The notes under the pieces were generated by a model. It worked only from the letters and a program-made list of their open reading frames with translations. It ran no database searches and had not been told where the DNA came from. Source: Oceanobacillus massiliensis str. N'diop (GTDB lineage Bacteria > Bacillota > Bacilli > Bacillales > Amphibacillaceae). From it: a stretch of 64,000 nt of DNA. This document shows positions 1 to 8,730 of the stretch, in pieces. The translations under genes and the position numbers were made by a program. Numbering within the stretch: the stretch's first letter is position 1; each line of letters begins with the position of its first letter. The DNA lies in contig NZ_HE610976.1 in the NCBI RefSeq assembly GCF_000285495.1, forward strand, positions 26,182 to 90,181. The letters run 5' to 3'.

Positions 1-19
1 TTTGGATATAACTCATTGA

Positions 20-838
20 TCATGGGAATCTTGGAAACTGCTTGAAGTCCGGCTTTCTTTTTTCTTTAAAAGCGTCTCGGCCTTCTTTTGCTTCTTCCGT
101 TGTATAGTAAAGCAAAGTTGCATCTCCGCCAAGCTGCTGGAGACCAGCAAGTCCATCTGTATCCGCATTAAACGATGCTTTCAGGAAGCGGAGAGCAGTT
201 GGGGATTTTTCCAGTATTTCACTACACCATTGCAAGGTTTCGTCCTCTAATTGGTCAAGGGGAACTACCTTATTGACCATGCCCATTTCATATGCCTCAT
301 CAGCATTATATTGACGACATAAATACCAGATTTCACGAGCTCGTTTATGTCCGACCATGCGTGCAAGATACCCTGCACCATAACCAGCATCAAAGCTTCC
401 AACCTTTGGTCCGGTCTGTCCGAAGATGGCATTGTCTGCCGCTATTGTTAAGTCACATACAACATGCAGCACATGTCCGCCACCGATTGCATAACCGGAA
501 ACCATCGCAATGACTGGTTTAGGAATCTTGCGGATCAGGCTTTGTAAATCAAGTACATTCAAGCGTGGAATACTGTCAGATCCCACATATCCACCATGTC
601 CCCGTACGGATTGGTCTCCACCGGAACAGAATGCTTTATCTCCAGCACCTGCAAGTACAATCACGCCGATTGAAGAGTCATCGCGTGCATCCGCAAATGC
701 ATCGATCATTTCCTGAACAGTCCGTGGGGTAAAAGCATTTCTTTTTTCTGGCCGGTTAATCGTTACTTTTGCGACTCCGTTATATTTTTCATAAATTATT
801 TCTTCATAGTTCTTGGCGTTTTGCCATTCTACAGTCAT
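20..838 (-). CDS. menB: 1,4-dihydroxy-2-naphthoyl-CoA synthase
   Basis: Crotonase-fold enzyme that closes the second ring of the naphthoquinone by cyclising o-succinylbenzoyl-CoA, a cytosolic step of menaquinone synthesis. The protein shows the crotonase CoA/oxyanion segments ([20 protein letters not shown]) and the MenB-typical [14 protein letters not shown] stretch. The start chosen is the ATG at 838, giving 272 aa and preceded by GGAGGG; an upstream in-frame ATG at 859 has no comparable site. It is the last gene visible in the menF-menD-menH-menB run; menE and menC would be expected beyond the window edge. Length and motifs are normal. Confidence 0.96.
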   Translation of the reverse strand: MTVEWQNAKNYEEIIYEKYNGVAKVTINRPEKRNAFTPRTVQEMIDAFADARDDSSIGVIVLAGAGDKAFCSGGDQSVRGHGGYVGSDSIPRLNVLDLQSLIRKIPKPVIAMVSGYAIGGGHVLHVVCDLTIAADNAIFGQTGPKVGSFDAGYGAGYLARMVGHKRAREIWYLCRQYNADEAYEMGMVNKVVPLDQLEDETLQWCSEILEKSPTALRFLKASFNADTDGLAGLQQLGGDATLLYYTTEEAKEGRDAFKEKRKPDFKQFPRFP

Positions 839-883
839 ATAAAATCCCTCCATATACATAATTATGTAATTGCATCCATTTAT

Positions 884-1690
884 CTAAGCCTTGTTAGCCT
901 CAATAAACCCACTAACTATCTTACCAAATACTGCAGGCTTTTCCACGTGAATTGCATGTCCTGCATCCTCACATATTATCAGATTACCTGATATTAGTTC
1001 ATTTTGCATCTTTTTGTTGATGTGGATAAACTTGGAATCAAATTCACCGACTATTAGAAGGACCGGTTTATCGATAGTTGAGAGCACTTCCCAGCATGAA
1101 GGCTGTCTGCCGGTTCCCATTGTTCTAAGTGACTGTGCCAATCCTTGGGGAGATTGAGATAGCCTTTCTTGGCGAATTTTTTCCTGAACGTTTAACGGCA
1201 GCCTTCTTTGTGAATCAAACAAGGGAATATCCTCCCAGAAATCTACAAAGGATTCGATACCATCCCTTTCTAGGCGTGTTGCAAGGTGTTCATCTTTCTC
1301 AATCCGCTGCACTCGTTCTTCCTCCAAGGCAAGTCCTGGCGATGCACTCTCTAGCGTCAATGAAAGGATATGGTCCGGGTAAAGCCTTACAAACGATAAT
1401 GCTGTCCGCCCACCCATGGAGTAACCGACCATATGAAAAGACTTCAGTTCGAGATACTGAAATAATTTATCCAGATCATTACAGCAATCATCCATTGTCG
1501 CAAGTGATGGTGTCCGGGTCTTTCCATGTCCTGGCAAATCTACCGTAATAAGCTGATAGTCTGAATCCCATTCATCCACCAAATCCTGCCATGTGGCCGT
1601 GCTGCCTGTAAAACCATGCAGCAGTACCACTGGAATTCCGTGTCCATGTATTTCGTACCAATAGGTTGCATCGCCTTTGGAAAAATACAA
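884..1690 (-). CDS. menH: 2-succinyl-6-hydroxy-2,4-cyclohexadiene-1-carboxylate synthase (MenH)
   Basis: Alpha/beta hydrolase that eliminates pyruvate from the MenD product in menaquinone synthesis. The N-terminal VLLHGFTGS oxyanion region, the nucleophile elbow GYSMGG and the C-terminal histidine in DAGHAIHVEKP make a complete Ser-Asp-His triad. The start appears to be TTG at 1690, six bases after the menD stop, with AAAGGA lying inside the menD 3' end, so translation is probably coupled. 268 aa is the normal family length. Alpha/beta hydrolases are hard to tell apart, but the position between menD and menB settles the assignment. Confidence 0.93.
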   Translation of the reverse strand: MYFSKGDATYWYEIHGHGIPVVLLHGFTGSTATWQDLVDEWDSDYQLITVDLPGHGKTRTPSLATMDDCCNDLDKLFQYLELKSFHMVGYSMGGRTALSFVRLYPDHILSLTLESASPGLALEEERVQRIEKDEHLATRLERDGIESFVDFWEDIPLFDSQRRLPLNVQEKIRQERLSQSPQGLAQSLRTMGTGRQPSCWEVLSTIDKPVLLIVGEFDSKFIHINKKMQNELISGNLIICEDAGHAIHVEKPAVFGKIVSGFIEANKA

Positions 1691-1695
1691 AATGA

Positions 1696-3453
1696 TCAGT
1701 CCTTTTCCTGCAGGATTTCCTGCTCTATTTCATACCATTTTTGACGATGCCAGTCCACGTTTTCTGCCCGGTCTGTTTTCACTTCAATGACCGATAGTCC
1801 TTCATGCTGATAACCCGTTTGAAGGTGTTCTTCCAACTGTTCTTCTGTTTTGGCCAAGGCATATGTGCCGCCATACATGGATATGGCTTTTTCAAATTCA
1901 ATATTTACCGGCGTCCCGAACAATGCTTCAAAATGCTTTTTGTCATTTGCCTGTGGTAAGAAGGAAAAGATGCCTCCTCCATTATTGTTTACAAGCAAGA
2001 TGGTAATGTTAAGGCTGTAATGCTTCGCAGCGAGCAGACCGTTCATATCATGGAAAAAGGATAGATCGCCCAGCAGCAGTGTCACCGGTCTACCTGCAGC
2101 CGCAGCTCCAGCACCACTCGAAACCATGCCATCAATCCCGTTTGCACCACGATTGGCCAGTATGGAAACAGGCTTCTCTGTGGTCATCAGAAAGCTGTCC
2201 ACATCTCGGATTGCCATACTATTGCCTACATAAAGTATACTGTGTTCCGGGATAACCTTACTTAATCCCCTAACAGCTTCTCCTTCTGTAATGGCAGCTT
2301 CCATACCGCCCATCAGATGTTTTTTGGAAATTCGATTCATTTCCTGCCACTTATTCAACCATTCCGTATCTGTTGCTGTTTCTCCTGACGCTGCCGCCAA
2401 ATCATGACATAGCAATACTGGATCAGCAAAAATAAACTCCGTAACATTTCCGGTAGGTTCTCTGTATCCAGTATAATTTTCAACCACATACTGTTTTGCT
2501 GTATTAGATTCCTTCACGTAAAACAGATAAGCCTTCGATACCGGCATGGCCCCAAAGCGAATAATGTAATCGGGGCTAAGCTGCTCCCTGACATGCTTAT
2601 TCCTTAAAAAGGCATCATATCCTTCAATCACCTGATCCTTACGGTGACTGCCTGTACGGACTTGTGATAAAGGATCTGCCAGAACGGGAATCCCCAGTTT
2701 ACCAGCAAGCTCTGTTACTGCAGCGGCAAGCTTTGAATCATTTTGAGGTCCGCAAACAATCAGCCCTTTTCGACCATTGCCGAACTTTTCTGCGAGCTGC
2801 TTAATTTGTTCCTCTGCCAAACGTTTTTTCCCGTCCATAACAGGATTGACAGATTGTGTCTGAAGAGATTCGGAAGTTTCCCTATCACCCCAGATATCTT
2901 CTAATGAAAAGTCCGGAGTAAGAGGCTCTCTAAAAGGAAAATTAAGATGAACCGGACCAGGGTTGCCTTCCTGTGCCATATAGACAGATCTTGCAGCCTT
3001 ATTCCGTGCATAGCTGAGCATTTGCGGGGATGCCTCAGGAAGGGCCATTTCATGAAACCACTTCGTGTAATCTCCATACAGCTTAAATTGCTCAATTGCC
3101 TGTGGTGCACCAACATCCCGAAGTTCATGCGGACGGTCTGCTGTCAGTACAATCAGTGGCACCCTGCTATAGTGCGCTTCCACTATCGCTGGAAAATAAT
3201 TTGCTGCTGCCGTCCCGGAAGTACAAACAAGAGCAACAGGCCGGTTTGATTGTTTGGCTAGTCCTAATGCAAAAAATGCCGCTGAACGTTCATCGATAAT
3301 GACCCATTCTTTGATTGATGGATGTTCTGTAAATGTCAGTGCAAGCGGAGTTGAGCGTGACCCTGGTGAAATAACAACATCGGTAATCCCGCTTTTCATC
3401 AATTCATCTACAAAGCTTGCCGTATATCTGGTCAATGTCTCTATATGATCCAT
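1696..3453 (-). CDS. menD: 2-succinyl-5-enolpyruvyl-6-hydroxy-3-cyclohexene-1-carboxylate synthase
   Basis: Thiamine-diphosphate enzyme that joins isochorismate and 2-oxoglutarate with loss of CO2. The 585-aa protein has the N-terminal pyrimidine-binding domain (VISPGSRSTPLA near residue 28), a central domain, and the C-terminal ThDP/metal motif GDLSFFHDMNGL. The ATG at 3453 directly follows the menF stop codon (TAA then ATG) and has GGAGGCAAACAATAA before it, showing tight operon coupling. Length and motifs are typical and nothing is missing. Confidence 0.97.
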   Translation of the reverse strand: MDHIETLTRYTASFVDELMKSGITDVVISPGSRSTPLALTFTEHPSIKEWVIIDERSAAFFALGLAKQSNRPVALVCTSGTAAANYFPAIVEAHYSRVPLIVLTADRPHELRDVGAPQAIEQFKLYGDYTKWFHEMALPEASPQMLSYARNKAARSVYMAQEGNPGPVHLNFPFREPLTPDFSLEDIWGDRETSESLQTQSVNPVMDGKKRLAEEQIKQLAEKFGNGRKGLIVCGPQNDSKLAAAVTELAGKLGIPVLADPLSQVRTGSHRKDQVIEGYDAFLRNKHVREQLSPDYIIRFGAMPVSKAYLFYVKESNTAKQYVVENYTGYREPTGNVTEFIFADPVLLCHDLAAASGETATDTEWLNKWQEMNRISKKHLMGGMEAAITEGEAVRGLSKVIPEHSILYVGNSMAIRDVDSFLMTTEKPVSILANRGANGIDGMVSSGAGAAAAGRPVTLLLGDLSFFHDMNGLLAAKHYSLNITILLVNNNGGGIFSFLPQANDKKHFEALFGTPVNIEFEKAISMYGGTYALAKTEEQLEEHLQTGYQHEGLSVIEVKTDRAENVDWHRQKWYEIEQEILQEKD

Positions 3454-4845
3454 TTATTGTTTGCCTCCTAAAACAGTTAACATCGGGAGAAGCTTGATTT
3501 TTGTCTCTTCATATTCTTTTTCCGGATCAGAATCCATTACAACCCCGCATCCCGCAAAAAGAGAAGCCTCATTCCCTTGGATGAGTGCTGAGCGGATTGC
3601 TACTGCAAACTCACCATTCTGATTGCTGTCGAGCCAGCCAATGGGTGCTCCATACCAGCCGCGATCAAGTAATTCATTGTCACGGATAAATGCCAAAGAT
3701 TCCTTACGGGGAGTCCCGCCAAGCGCTGGCGTTGGATGAAGTTGCTTAATGATATCAAAGATACTGTGATCATCTTTCAACTTAGCTTCCACAGGTGTAT
3801 ATAAATGCTGCAGATTCTTCAGTGGGTAGATGACTGGTTCATCGGGGATATCCACTTCTGTACAATAATCTTTAATGGCGCGCTTAATCATTGTCACTAC
3901 AAAAGCATGTTCCTGGCGATTCTTTTCATCATTCATCAGCTCATTGCAGATCCTGATGTCATCATCCTTCGTTTTTCCGCGTGGGGCAGTGCCAGCAAGA
4001 CAAGTTGATAGCAGCTGTTTTCCTTCCAGTTTTACGAGTCTTTCAGGGGATGCACCTACAAAGCAATTATCCCCAATTTCATAAGCGAAAATAAAGCTGT
4101 TAGGCTGCGCGTTTATTAGATTAGATAAAATAATTGCAATATCTGCCTGCCGATTGAATTTTAAACGGACTTCGCGTGCCAATACTATTTTCTCGACTAT
4201 TCCATTGCGGATTTCCTCTGTTGCTTCGCGCACACTATTTTTCCACTTTTCCGGTTCCACTTCCAACTGATCGGTGATGGTTAATGAATCGGAATGATTT
4301 ACGCGGCCCAAAAGAAGTTTTGCTTCAATTGACTTAAGCTCGTCCGCCAACTGTATTGCATGATCATTCTTTTTAACGTAAATATTTATTGTCAGATAAT
4401 GATCGTTTTTATATCGAGTCAATAAAAATGCAGGGATGGTAAATTGGCTAGGCCTAAATTCCTTCCACAACTCCGTCGGCTGCTTCTTTGGATCAAACGA
4501 CATGCCGCCCAATGCAACAATTCCCGTTCCCGGAACCGTAAATGGATTATGAATGATCGCCTGATCCAATACGGCATTCCACTGCTTTTCCGTCTCCTCG
4601 AAACGGTCTATTTCGGCACTGAATTGATGTGCCTTCCCAGCTCCAGTAAGCCAGAGATTCTGTTTGGAGTCTGTCCAGAAAGTCCGGTTACCACCAAGCT
4701 GTTTTGCGGCCATAAAAAAATGCAGGGGATCCACTTTATCTATTTTTTTTGTTATACTGACAAGTCTGCATTCATCATCGGTTTGAAGCTCTTTTATTGC
4801 CTCTTCCAATACTGTTTCGACTTGTTTATCTTTCAAATCAATCAT
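3454..4845 (-). CDS. menF: Isochorismate synthase
   Basis: Chorismate-utilising enzyme that isomerises chorismate to isochorismate, the entry step to menaquinone. The C-terminal half carries the chorismate-binding fold with the segments SPERLVKL, LAGTAPRGKT, the HPTPALGGTPR region and GCGVV near the end. 463 aa is normal for MenF. ATG at 4845 is preceded by GGAGGTTTATATAG. It is the first gene of the men operon here. A siderophore or salicylate isochorismate synthase is the alternative, but the menD-menH-menB neighbours make MenF much more likely. Confidence 0.95.
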   Translation of the reverse strand: MIDLKDKQVETVLEEAIKELQTDDECRLVSITKKIDKVDPLHFFMAAKQLGGNRTFWTDSKQNLWLTGAGKAHQFSAEIDRFEETEKQWNAVLDQAIIHNPFTVPGTGIVALGGMSFDPKKQPTELWKEFRPSQFTIPAFLLTRYKNDHYLTINIYVKKNDHAIQLADELKSIEAKLLLGRVNHSDSLTITDQLEVEPEKWKNSVREATEEIRNGIVEKIVLAREVRLKFNRQADIAIILSNLINAQPNSFIFAYEIGDNCFVGASPERLVKLEGKQLLSTCLAGTAPRGKTKDDDIRICNELMNDEKNRQEHAFVVTMIKRAIKDYCTEVDIPDEPVIYPLKNLQHLYTPVEAKLKDDHSIFDIIKQLHPTPALGGTPRKESLAFIRDNELLDRGWYGAPIGWLDSNQNGEFAVAIRSALIQGNEASLFAGCGVVMDSDPEKEYEETKIKLLPMLTVLGGKQ

Positions 4846-5436
4846 CTATATAAACCTCCGTCATATCATGTGTCACAGACGTCCTATCTTATTTTATTCT
4901 CTTTTTGCCAGTTTCTCAAGAAAAGCCTTTCGATTCAATAAAAATCACTGTTGCTGGATTGAAACCTGCACGACTCAATTATGTGGGTCGGCGTAGTGGA
5001 TGGCAGCTGCTCTTCTGAAAATAGCAGCTGAAAATCCTCCAAAAATCCCTGCTAGAGATTCATGCCATAGACGATGGGAGTATAAGAATCGGAAGCCTTA
5101 CAAACGAAATATTTGTGAAGCAACAGCAGCATTTAAAGCGGATCCCTTCATACTTCTATAAAAAAGACATTGACTTCTTTCAGAATGCATTGACACCCCC
5201 ATTTTATTTCCCTAAAATTAATATGATATTAACAAGCCTAGTCAGGTGCAATTTTAATACTAATAGTTAGTTAAAAAGGGCTGTTTTCCAAAAAAATGTT
5301 GTTTGACAAACAGTATATAGACAGTAAATGATGCGCTTACTCCATACTGAAGAAATACGCGAATGCCAGGTTGTGGTTTCAATCCCATAGCATTCCTGTT
5401 AGCTTCCAGTACTGCAAGGATTAATTATTATCAACA
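4846..5436. other. Intergenic region between menF and menA
   Basis: About 590 bp between the divergent menF and menA. I find no credible open reading frame or RNA gene. It must hold both promoters. Its only recognisable structure is a single terminus of the MITE-like family (5270-5312). A short hairpin-like stretch (GCAGCTGCTCTTCTG...AGCAGCTG, about 5000-5030) is also visible, without a T-run. Confidence 0.6.
5270..5312 (+). repeat. Solo terminus of MITE-like element (copy A)
   Basis: The stretch AAAAAGGGCTGTTTTCC followed by ATGTTGTTT matches the terminal inverted repeat seen at both ends of the elements at 23.0-23.8 and 45.65-46.1 kb (GGCTgTTTTC...ATTGTTGTT). I cannot find the opposite end or the GC-rich core nearby, so this is probably a deletion remnant. 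It sits about 170 bp upstream of menA. Confidence 0.5.
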
Positions 5437-5481
5437 ATGCTTGCAAAAAGCCTAATAAATCAACCAGGGGGATACAGATAC

Positions 5482-6417
5482 ATGCAGTCGAAAGATAATT
5501 CAACAATGAAACAGGCACTCAATGAACGGGAGGGTTTTCACGTTTGGTGGCGACTATTAAGGCCACATACATTAACAGCCTCCTTTGTTCCGGTTTTTGT
5601 CGGAACGATGATCGCCTTTAATGAAGGCCCCATCAATTGGTGGTTATTTCTTGCAATGTTAATTGCATCCATACTCATTCAAGCTGCAACGAATATGTTT
5701 AATGAATATTACGATTTTGTCCGCGGATTGGATACCGATGAATCAGTCGGCATTGGCGGATCCATTGTCAGGGACGGAATAGCTCCAAAAAAAATCCGAA
5801 ATCTGGCCTTTGCTTTCTATGGCATATCAGTCATTCTGGGAATCTATATTTGTATGGCTTCAAGCTGGTGGATTGCTGCTATTGGTTTAGTTTGTATGGC
5901 ATTCGGTTATTTATATACTGGAGGGCCGCTTCCAATTTCCTATACCCCTTTTGGAGAATTGTTCTCCGGTGTATTGATGGGAACGGTAATTATCGGGATT
6001 ACTTACTTTATCCAGACAGGTGTCCTTACAGCAGCTATGGTTTGGATTTCGATTCCCATCACGATTTTTATCGGCAGTATCAATTTATCCAATAATATCC
6101 GCGACCGCGACGGGGATGAATTGGGCGGCAGAAAGACAATTGCTGTGTTAATGGGCAGAGAAAGCTCGATAACTTTGCTCGCAGTTTTATTTATTATTGC
6201 ATACGGTCTTACCGCAATCTTGATTATTCTTGGTATTTTGCCCATCTTGTCAATCATTACGTTTATCAGTGCTATAAAGGCACGGGAAGTGTTGAAGAAG
6301 TTCCGTGGGAAAACGGAAGCAATTGAAATGATGCCTGCCATGGCCGCAACTGCAAAAACAAATACTTTTTATGGTTTTCTATTAGGTATTTCACTGCTTA
6401 TTGCAGAGCTGATATAA
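5482..6417 (+). CDS. menA: 1,4-dihydroxy-2-naphthoate polyprenyltransferase
   Basis: Integral-membrane UbiA-type prenyltransferase that attaches the isoprenoid tail to dihydroxynaphthoate, producing demethylmenaquinone. The two Asp-rich motifs are clear: NMFNEYYDFVRGLD (prenyl diphosphate/Mg binding) and NNIRDRDGDELGGRKT. About eight to nine hydrophobic helices follow the WWRLLRPHTL N-terminus. The chosen start is the ATG at 5482 (311 aa), ten bases after GGGGG; the longer frame from 5437 has no SD. It is divergent from the menFDHB operon, so the pathway is largely gathered here. Confidence 0.95.
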   Translation: MQSKDNSTMKQALNEREGFHVWWRLLRPHTLTASFVPVFVGTMIAFNEGPINWWLFLAMLIASILIQAATNMFNEYYDFVRGLDTDESVGIGGSIVRDGIAPKKIRNLAFAFYGISVILGIYICMASSWWIAAIGLVCMAFGYLYTGGPLPISYTPFGELFSGVLMGTVIIGITYFIQTGVLTAAMVWISIPITIFIGSINLSNNIRDRDGDELGGRKTIAVLMGRESSITLLAVLFIIAYGLTAILIILGILPILSIITFISAIKAREVLKKFRGKTEAIEMMPAMAATAKTNTFYGFLLGISLLIAELI

Positions 6418-6472
6418 ACTTTGATTAAGCTTGAGGCTAAATTACCACCTCCGGACAGAAAGGAAGGATGGA

Positions 6473-6832
6473 ATGATGAGCAGCAAACTTAGCAATGAAA
6501 AGCTAGCCTATTTTAAAGAAAAACTTATACAATTGAAGAAAGAAACCGAACAGAGAATAGAATCGACCAACAATAACGGACCAAATGATTCTGTCCAAGA
6601 GCTCGCAGATTACGACAATCATCCTGCAGACATGGGCACCGAGCAATTCGAGCAGGAACGTGACGCCGGACTGGAACTCGTATGGCAGGACCAGCTTCAG
6701 GAAATCAAAGATGCACTCGCACGTATTGAAGATGGTTCATACGGCATCAGTGAAAAATCCGGAAAACCGATCCCGGAAGAAAGACTTGAAGTAATGCCTA
6801 CTGCTAAGAATTTGGTCGGTGAAGAAGAATAG
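6473..6832 (+). CDS. yteA: YteA-family (TraR/DksA-like) protein, sporulation-associated family
   Basis: 119-aa protein with the DksA/TraR coiled-coil N-terminus and the C-terminal globular part (ARIEDGSYGI...GKPIPEERLEVMPTAKNL). In DksA proper this region holds a four-cysteine zinc site; here the positions read GISEKSGKPI and the protein has no cysteine at all, as expected for the YteA branch. AGGAAGG precedes tandem ATGs at 6473/6476. In B. subtilis yteA also lies beside the men genes, which supports the name. The function is unknown; the family is annotated as sporulation-related by expression. Confidence 0.82.
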   Translation: MMSSKLSNEKLAYFKEKLIQLKKETEQRIESTNNNGPNDSVQELADYDNHPADMGTEQFEQERDAGLELVWQDQLQEIKDALARIEDGSYGISEKSGKPIPEERLEVMPTAKNLVGEEE

Positions 6833-6835
6833 TGT

Positions 6836-6867
6836 TCACCCTTTGCTGTATGCAAAGGGTGATTTTA
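6836..6867 (+). terminator. Rho-independent terminator after yteA
   Basis: Perfect stem CACCCTTTGC / GCAAAGGGTG with a TGTA loop, followed by ATTTTATTTT. Confidence 0.9.
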
Positions 6868-6918
6868 TTTTGCCTGCCTTATGACATTGTTTTCCAGCAT
6901 AATTTCATTCCACCTCTT

Positions 6919-6953
6919 TTAAATTACTGGTAAATTACTGGTAAGTTACTGGC
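6919..6953. repeat. Short 11-bp tandem repeat
   Basis: Three consecutive copies of a unit close to AATTACTGGTA, in the spacer between the convergent yteA and ribU. No function can be assigned. Confidence 0.6.
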
Positions 6954-6984
6954 GTTTGCCCACTTTCCCGCTCCCTGAATCCAA

Positions 6985-7047
6985 AATAAAAAGCCAACCT
7001 CCATCTGAAAATCCTCACAGGGAAATTTCAGATGACGGTCAGCTTTT
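6985..7047 (-). terminator. Terminator after ribU
   Basis: Read on the minus strand, a long imperfect stem (AGCTGACCGTCATCTGAAA against TTTCAGATGGAGGTTGGCT) is followed by TTTTTATTTT, just past the ribU stop codon. Confidence 0.8.
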
Positions 7048-7057
7048 CAGCTAAAGC

Positions 7058-7648
7058 TTATATAAATCTAGCTTGTTGTTTCTCAATCCAGCTGCGCATT
7101 TTGATAAATATCGGTACAAACAATAATGCAACGACAATTCCTTTAATAATATTAAATGGAAGTACACCTACAAATACAGATGTCCAAATAACCGCGTCAG
7201 TCATTTCCCAGCCCATAAACCAGCTATATGCAGGCAGGATAAAGAAATAATTCAGCACACTCATGCCAATTGCCATAATGATCGTCCCGGCAACCAATCC
7301 GGTAACAATACTTTTTACACCTTTAAATTTGTGATATAAAACGGAAACAGGTAAAACGAACATAACCCCAGCCAGAAAATTTGCCAAGACACCGATTGGA
7401 TCTCCTGCACCCGATACTGCCAAATAAAGGATATTTTTGACACCAACCACTATAACACCTGCAAATGGCGAAAATATGAGCGCAGCCATCAATGCCGGAA
7501 CATCACTGAAATCAATTTTCAAATAGGCAGGTAAAAACGGCAACGGAAAGTTTATGAAAAATAATACGAGGGAAATCGTCCCCAGTAAAGCTAAAATAAT
7601 AAGTTTTAATAAACCTGATGATTGCTTGCTTGTATTTTGCATCATCAT
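7058..7648 (-). CDS. ribU: Riboflavin ECF transporter substrate-binding subunit RibU
   Basis: 196-aa membrane protein of the ECF S-component type, with about six hydrophobic helices, that binds riboflavin and pairs with a shared EcfA/A'/T module encoded elsewhere. N-terminal hydrophobic segment plus PAYLKIDFSDVPALMAALIFSPFAGVIVVG is the typical ECF_RibU profile. The start is one of three consecutive ATGs (7648-7640) behind AGGAGGAAT. The specific evidence for riboflavin is the FMN riboswitch with its terminator directly upstream, so expression should fall when FMN is plentiful. Confidence 0.95.
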   Translation of the reverse strand: MMMQNTSKQSSGLLKLIILALLGTISLVLFFINFPLPFLPAYLKIDFSDVPALMAALIFSPFAGVIVVGVKNILYLAVSGAGDPIGVLANFLAGVMFVLPVSVLYHKFKGVKSIVTGLVAGTIIMAIGMSVLNYFFILPAYSWFMGWEMTDAVIWTSVFVGVLPFNIIKGIVVALLFVPIFIKMRSWIEKQQARFI

Positions 7649-7709
7649 ATTCCTCCTTCATCTCATCGATTCCGATCTCGTCATGAAGGATTGCTGGCCC
7701 TGCACTCAC

Positions 7710-7753
7710 CGAAAAAAATCAGAAAAACCCTAAAGCAAAGGGGCTTTAGGGTT
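7710..7753 (-). terminator. Riboswitch-controlled terminator of ribU leader
   Basis: Minus-strand stem AACCCTAAAGC / GCTTTAGGGTT with a short loop, followed by TTTCTGATTTTTTT, between the FMN aptamer and ribU. It is presumably the expression platform of the riboswitch. Confidence 0.88.
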
Positions 7754-7810
7754 ATAAATTCATCGGTAAATAATGATGCATCCAATAAATACGCATCAAA
7801 ATCAGGTCGA

Positions 7811-7953
7811 CATCTTCTCCCATCCAGACTGTAACTGTCGGTCCTGGAATCACACCAGGTCAACCGCACAGCAAGCTGCTATGCAGTTCGCGGACTTTAA
7901 GCAATCATGCACTTATCACCGCCGGTCGGGAATTTCACCCTGCCCCGAAGATT
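7811..7953 (-). promoter_or_regulatory. FMN riboswitch (RFN element)
   Basis: On the minus strand the conserved RFN blocks appear in order: ATCTTCGGGGCAGGGTGAAA, TTCCCGACCGGCGGT, a variable arm with GCGAACTGC/GCTTGCTGTGCGG, GACCTGGTGTGATTCCAGG, and CCGACAGTTACAGTCTGGAT-GGGAGAAGAT. The 5' ATCTTC and 3' GAAGAT close the P1 helix. It lies upstream of ribU with a terminator hairpin in between, the usual arrangement for FMN-dependent premature termination. Confidence 0.97.
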
Positions 7954-8060
7954 GGAATCGATTATTTAATTGTTAAAATCAATTATACAAGATATTTTGT
8001 TCATTGCAAGAGATAAATCTCAGATAAGACTGAGTAGGTTGGGGTTGGGGTTGGCTGGTT

Positions 8061-8640
8061 ATTCCGCGGTTCTTCCTGTTATTCCGCGATTCTGCCGATT
8101 ATTCCGCGGTTCTGGCGGTAATTCCGCGATTCTCTCCTTTATTCCGCGCTTCTGCCGATTATTCCGTGCTTCTCCCTGTTATTCCGCGTTTCCGGCGGTT
8201 ATTCCGCGATTCCGGCGATTATTCCGCGGTTCTCTCCTTTATTCCGCGGCTCTGCCGATTATTCCGCGCTTCTACCTGTTATTCCGCGATTCTCTTCTTT
8301 ATTCCGCGGCTCTGCTGGTTATTCCGCGGTTCTGGCGGTAATTCCGCGCTTCTTCCGATTATTCCGCGCTTCTTCCGATTATTCCACGCTTCTTCCGATT
8401 ATTCCGCGCTTCTTCCGATTATTCCGCGCTTCTTCCGATTATTCCGCGCTTCTTCCGATTATTCCGCGCTTCTGGCGGTAATTCCGCGCTTCTCCCTGTT
8501 ATTCCGCGGTTCTTCCTGTTATTCCGCGATTCTTTCCTTTATTCCGCGCTTCTGGCGGTAATTCCGCGGTTCTCCCTGTTATTCCGCGCTCCCAACAACA
8601 ACTCCGCGCTCCCAACGACAATTACGCGGCCCGTGTTCTC
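8061..8640. repeat. 20-bp tandem repeat array (minisatellite), about 27 units
   Basis: Units start at 8061 and recur every 20 bp without one insertion or deletion up to 8600; two further degenerate units run to 8640. Each unit is ATTCCGCG + one variable base + TTC, then a 7-8 base variable tail. The tails are drawn from a few types (about -TCCTGTT, -GCCGATT, -GGCGGTA, -CTCCTTT, -TCCGATT). Units at 8341-8460 are almost identical, suggesting recent amplification. As 20 is not a multiple of 3, long open frames on the plus strand are by-products rather than genes. The array lies between the FMN riboswitch and the bpr terminator. Confidence 0.95.
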
Positions 8641-8674
8641 CCGGCTGCAATCACCTTCGCGTATTTTCCCCCAC

Positions 8675-8710
8675 AAAAAGATGCAGTGGTTTAGCACCAC
8701 TGCATCTTTT
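8675..8710 (-). terminator. Terminator after bpr
   Basis: Perfect stem AAAAGATGCAGTGG / CCACTGCATCTTTT around a 7-8 nt loop. It ends at the edge of the tandem array and lies 20 bp past the bpr stop codon. Confidence 0.92.
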
Positions 8711-8730
8711 GAATGGTTTAGGAGTTGAAA

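Noticed and set aside
7970-8561. Two overlapping proteins with IPRF...RLFR repeats
   Set aside because: They are translations of the 20-bp repeat in different frames; no SD, and the unit length is not a multiple of three.
8061-8640. CRISPR array
   Set aside because: Units are contiguous 20-mers without 30-40 bp unique spacers, and there are no cas genes in the window.
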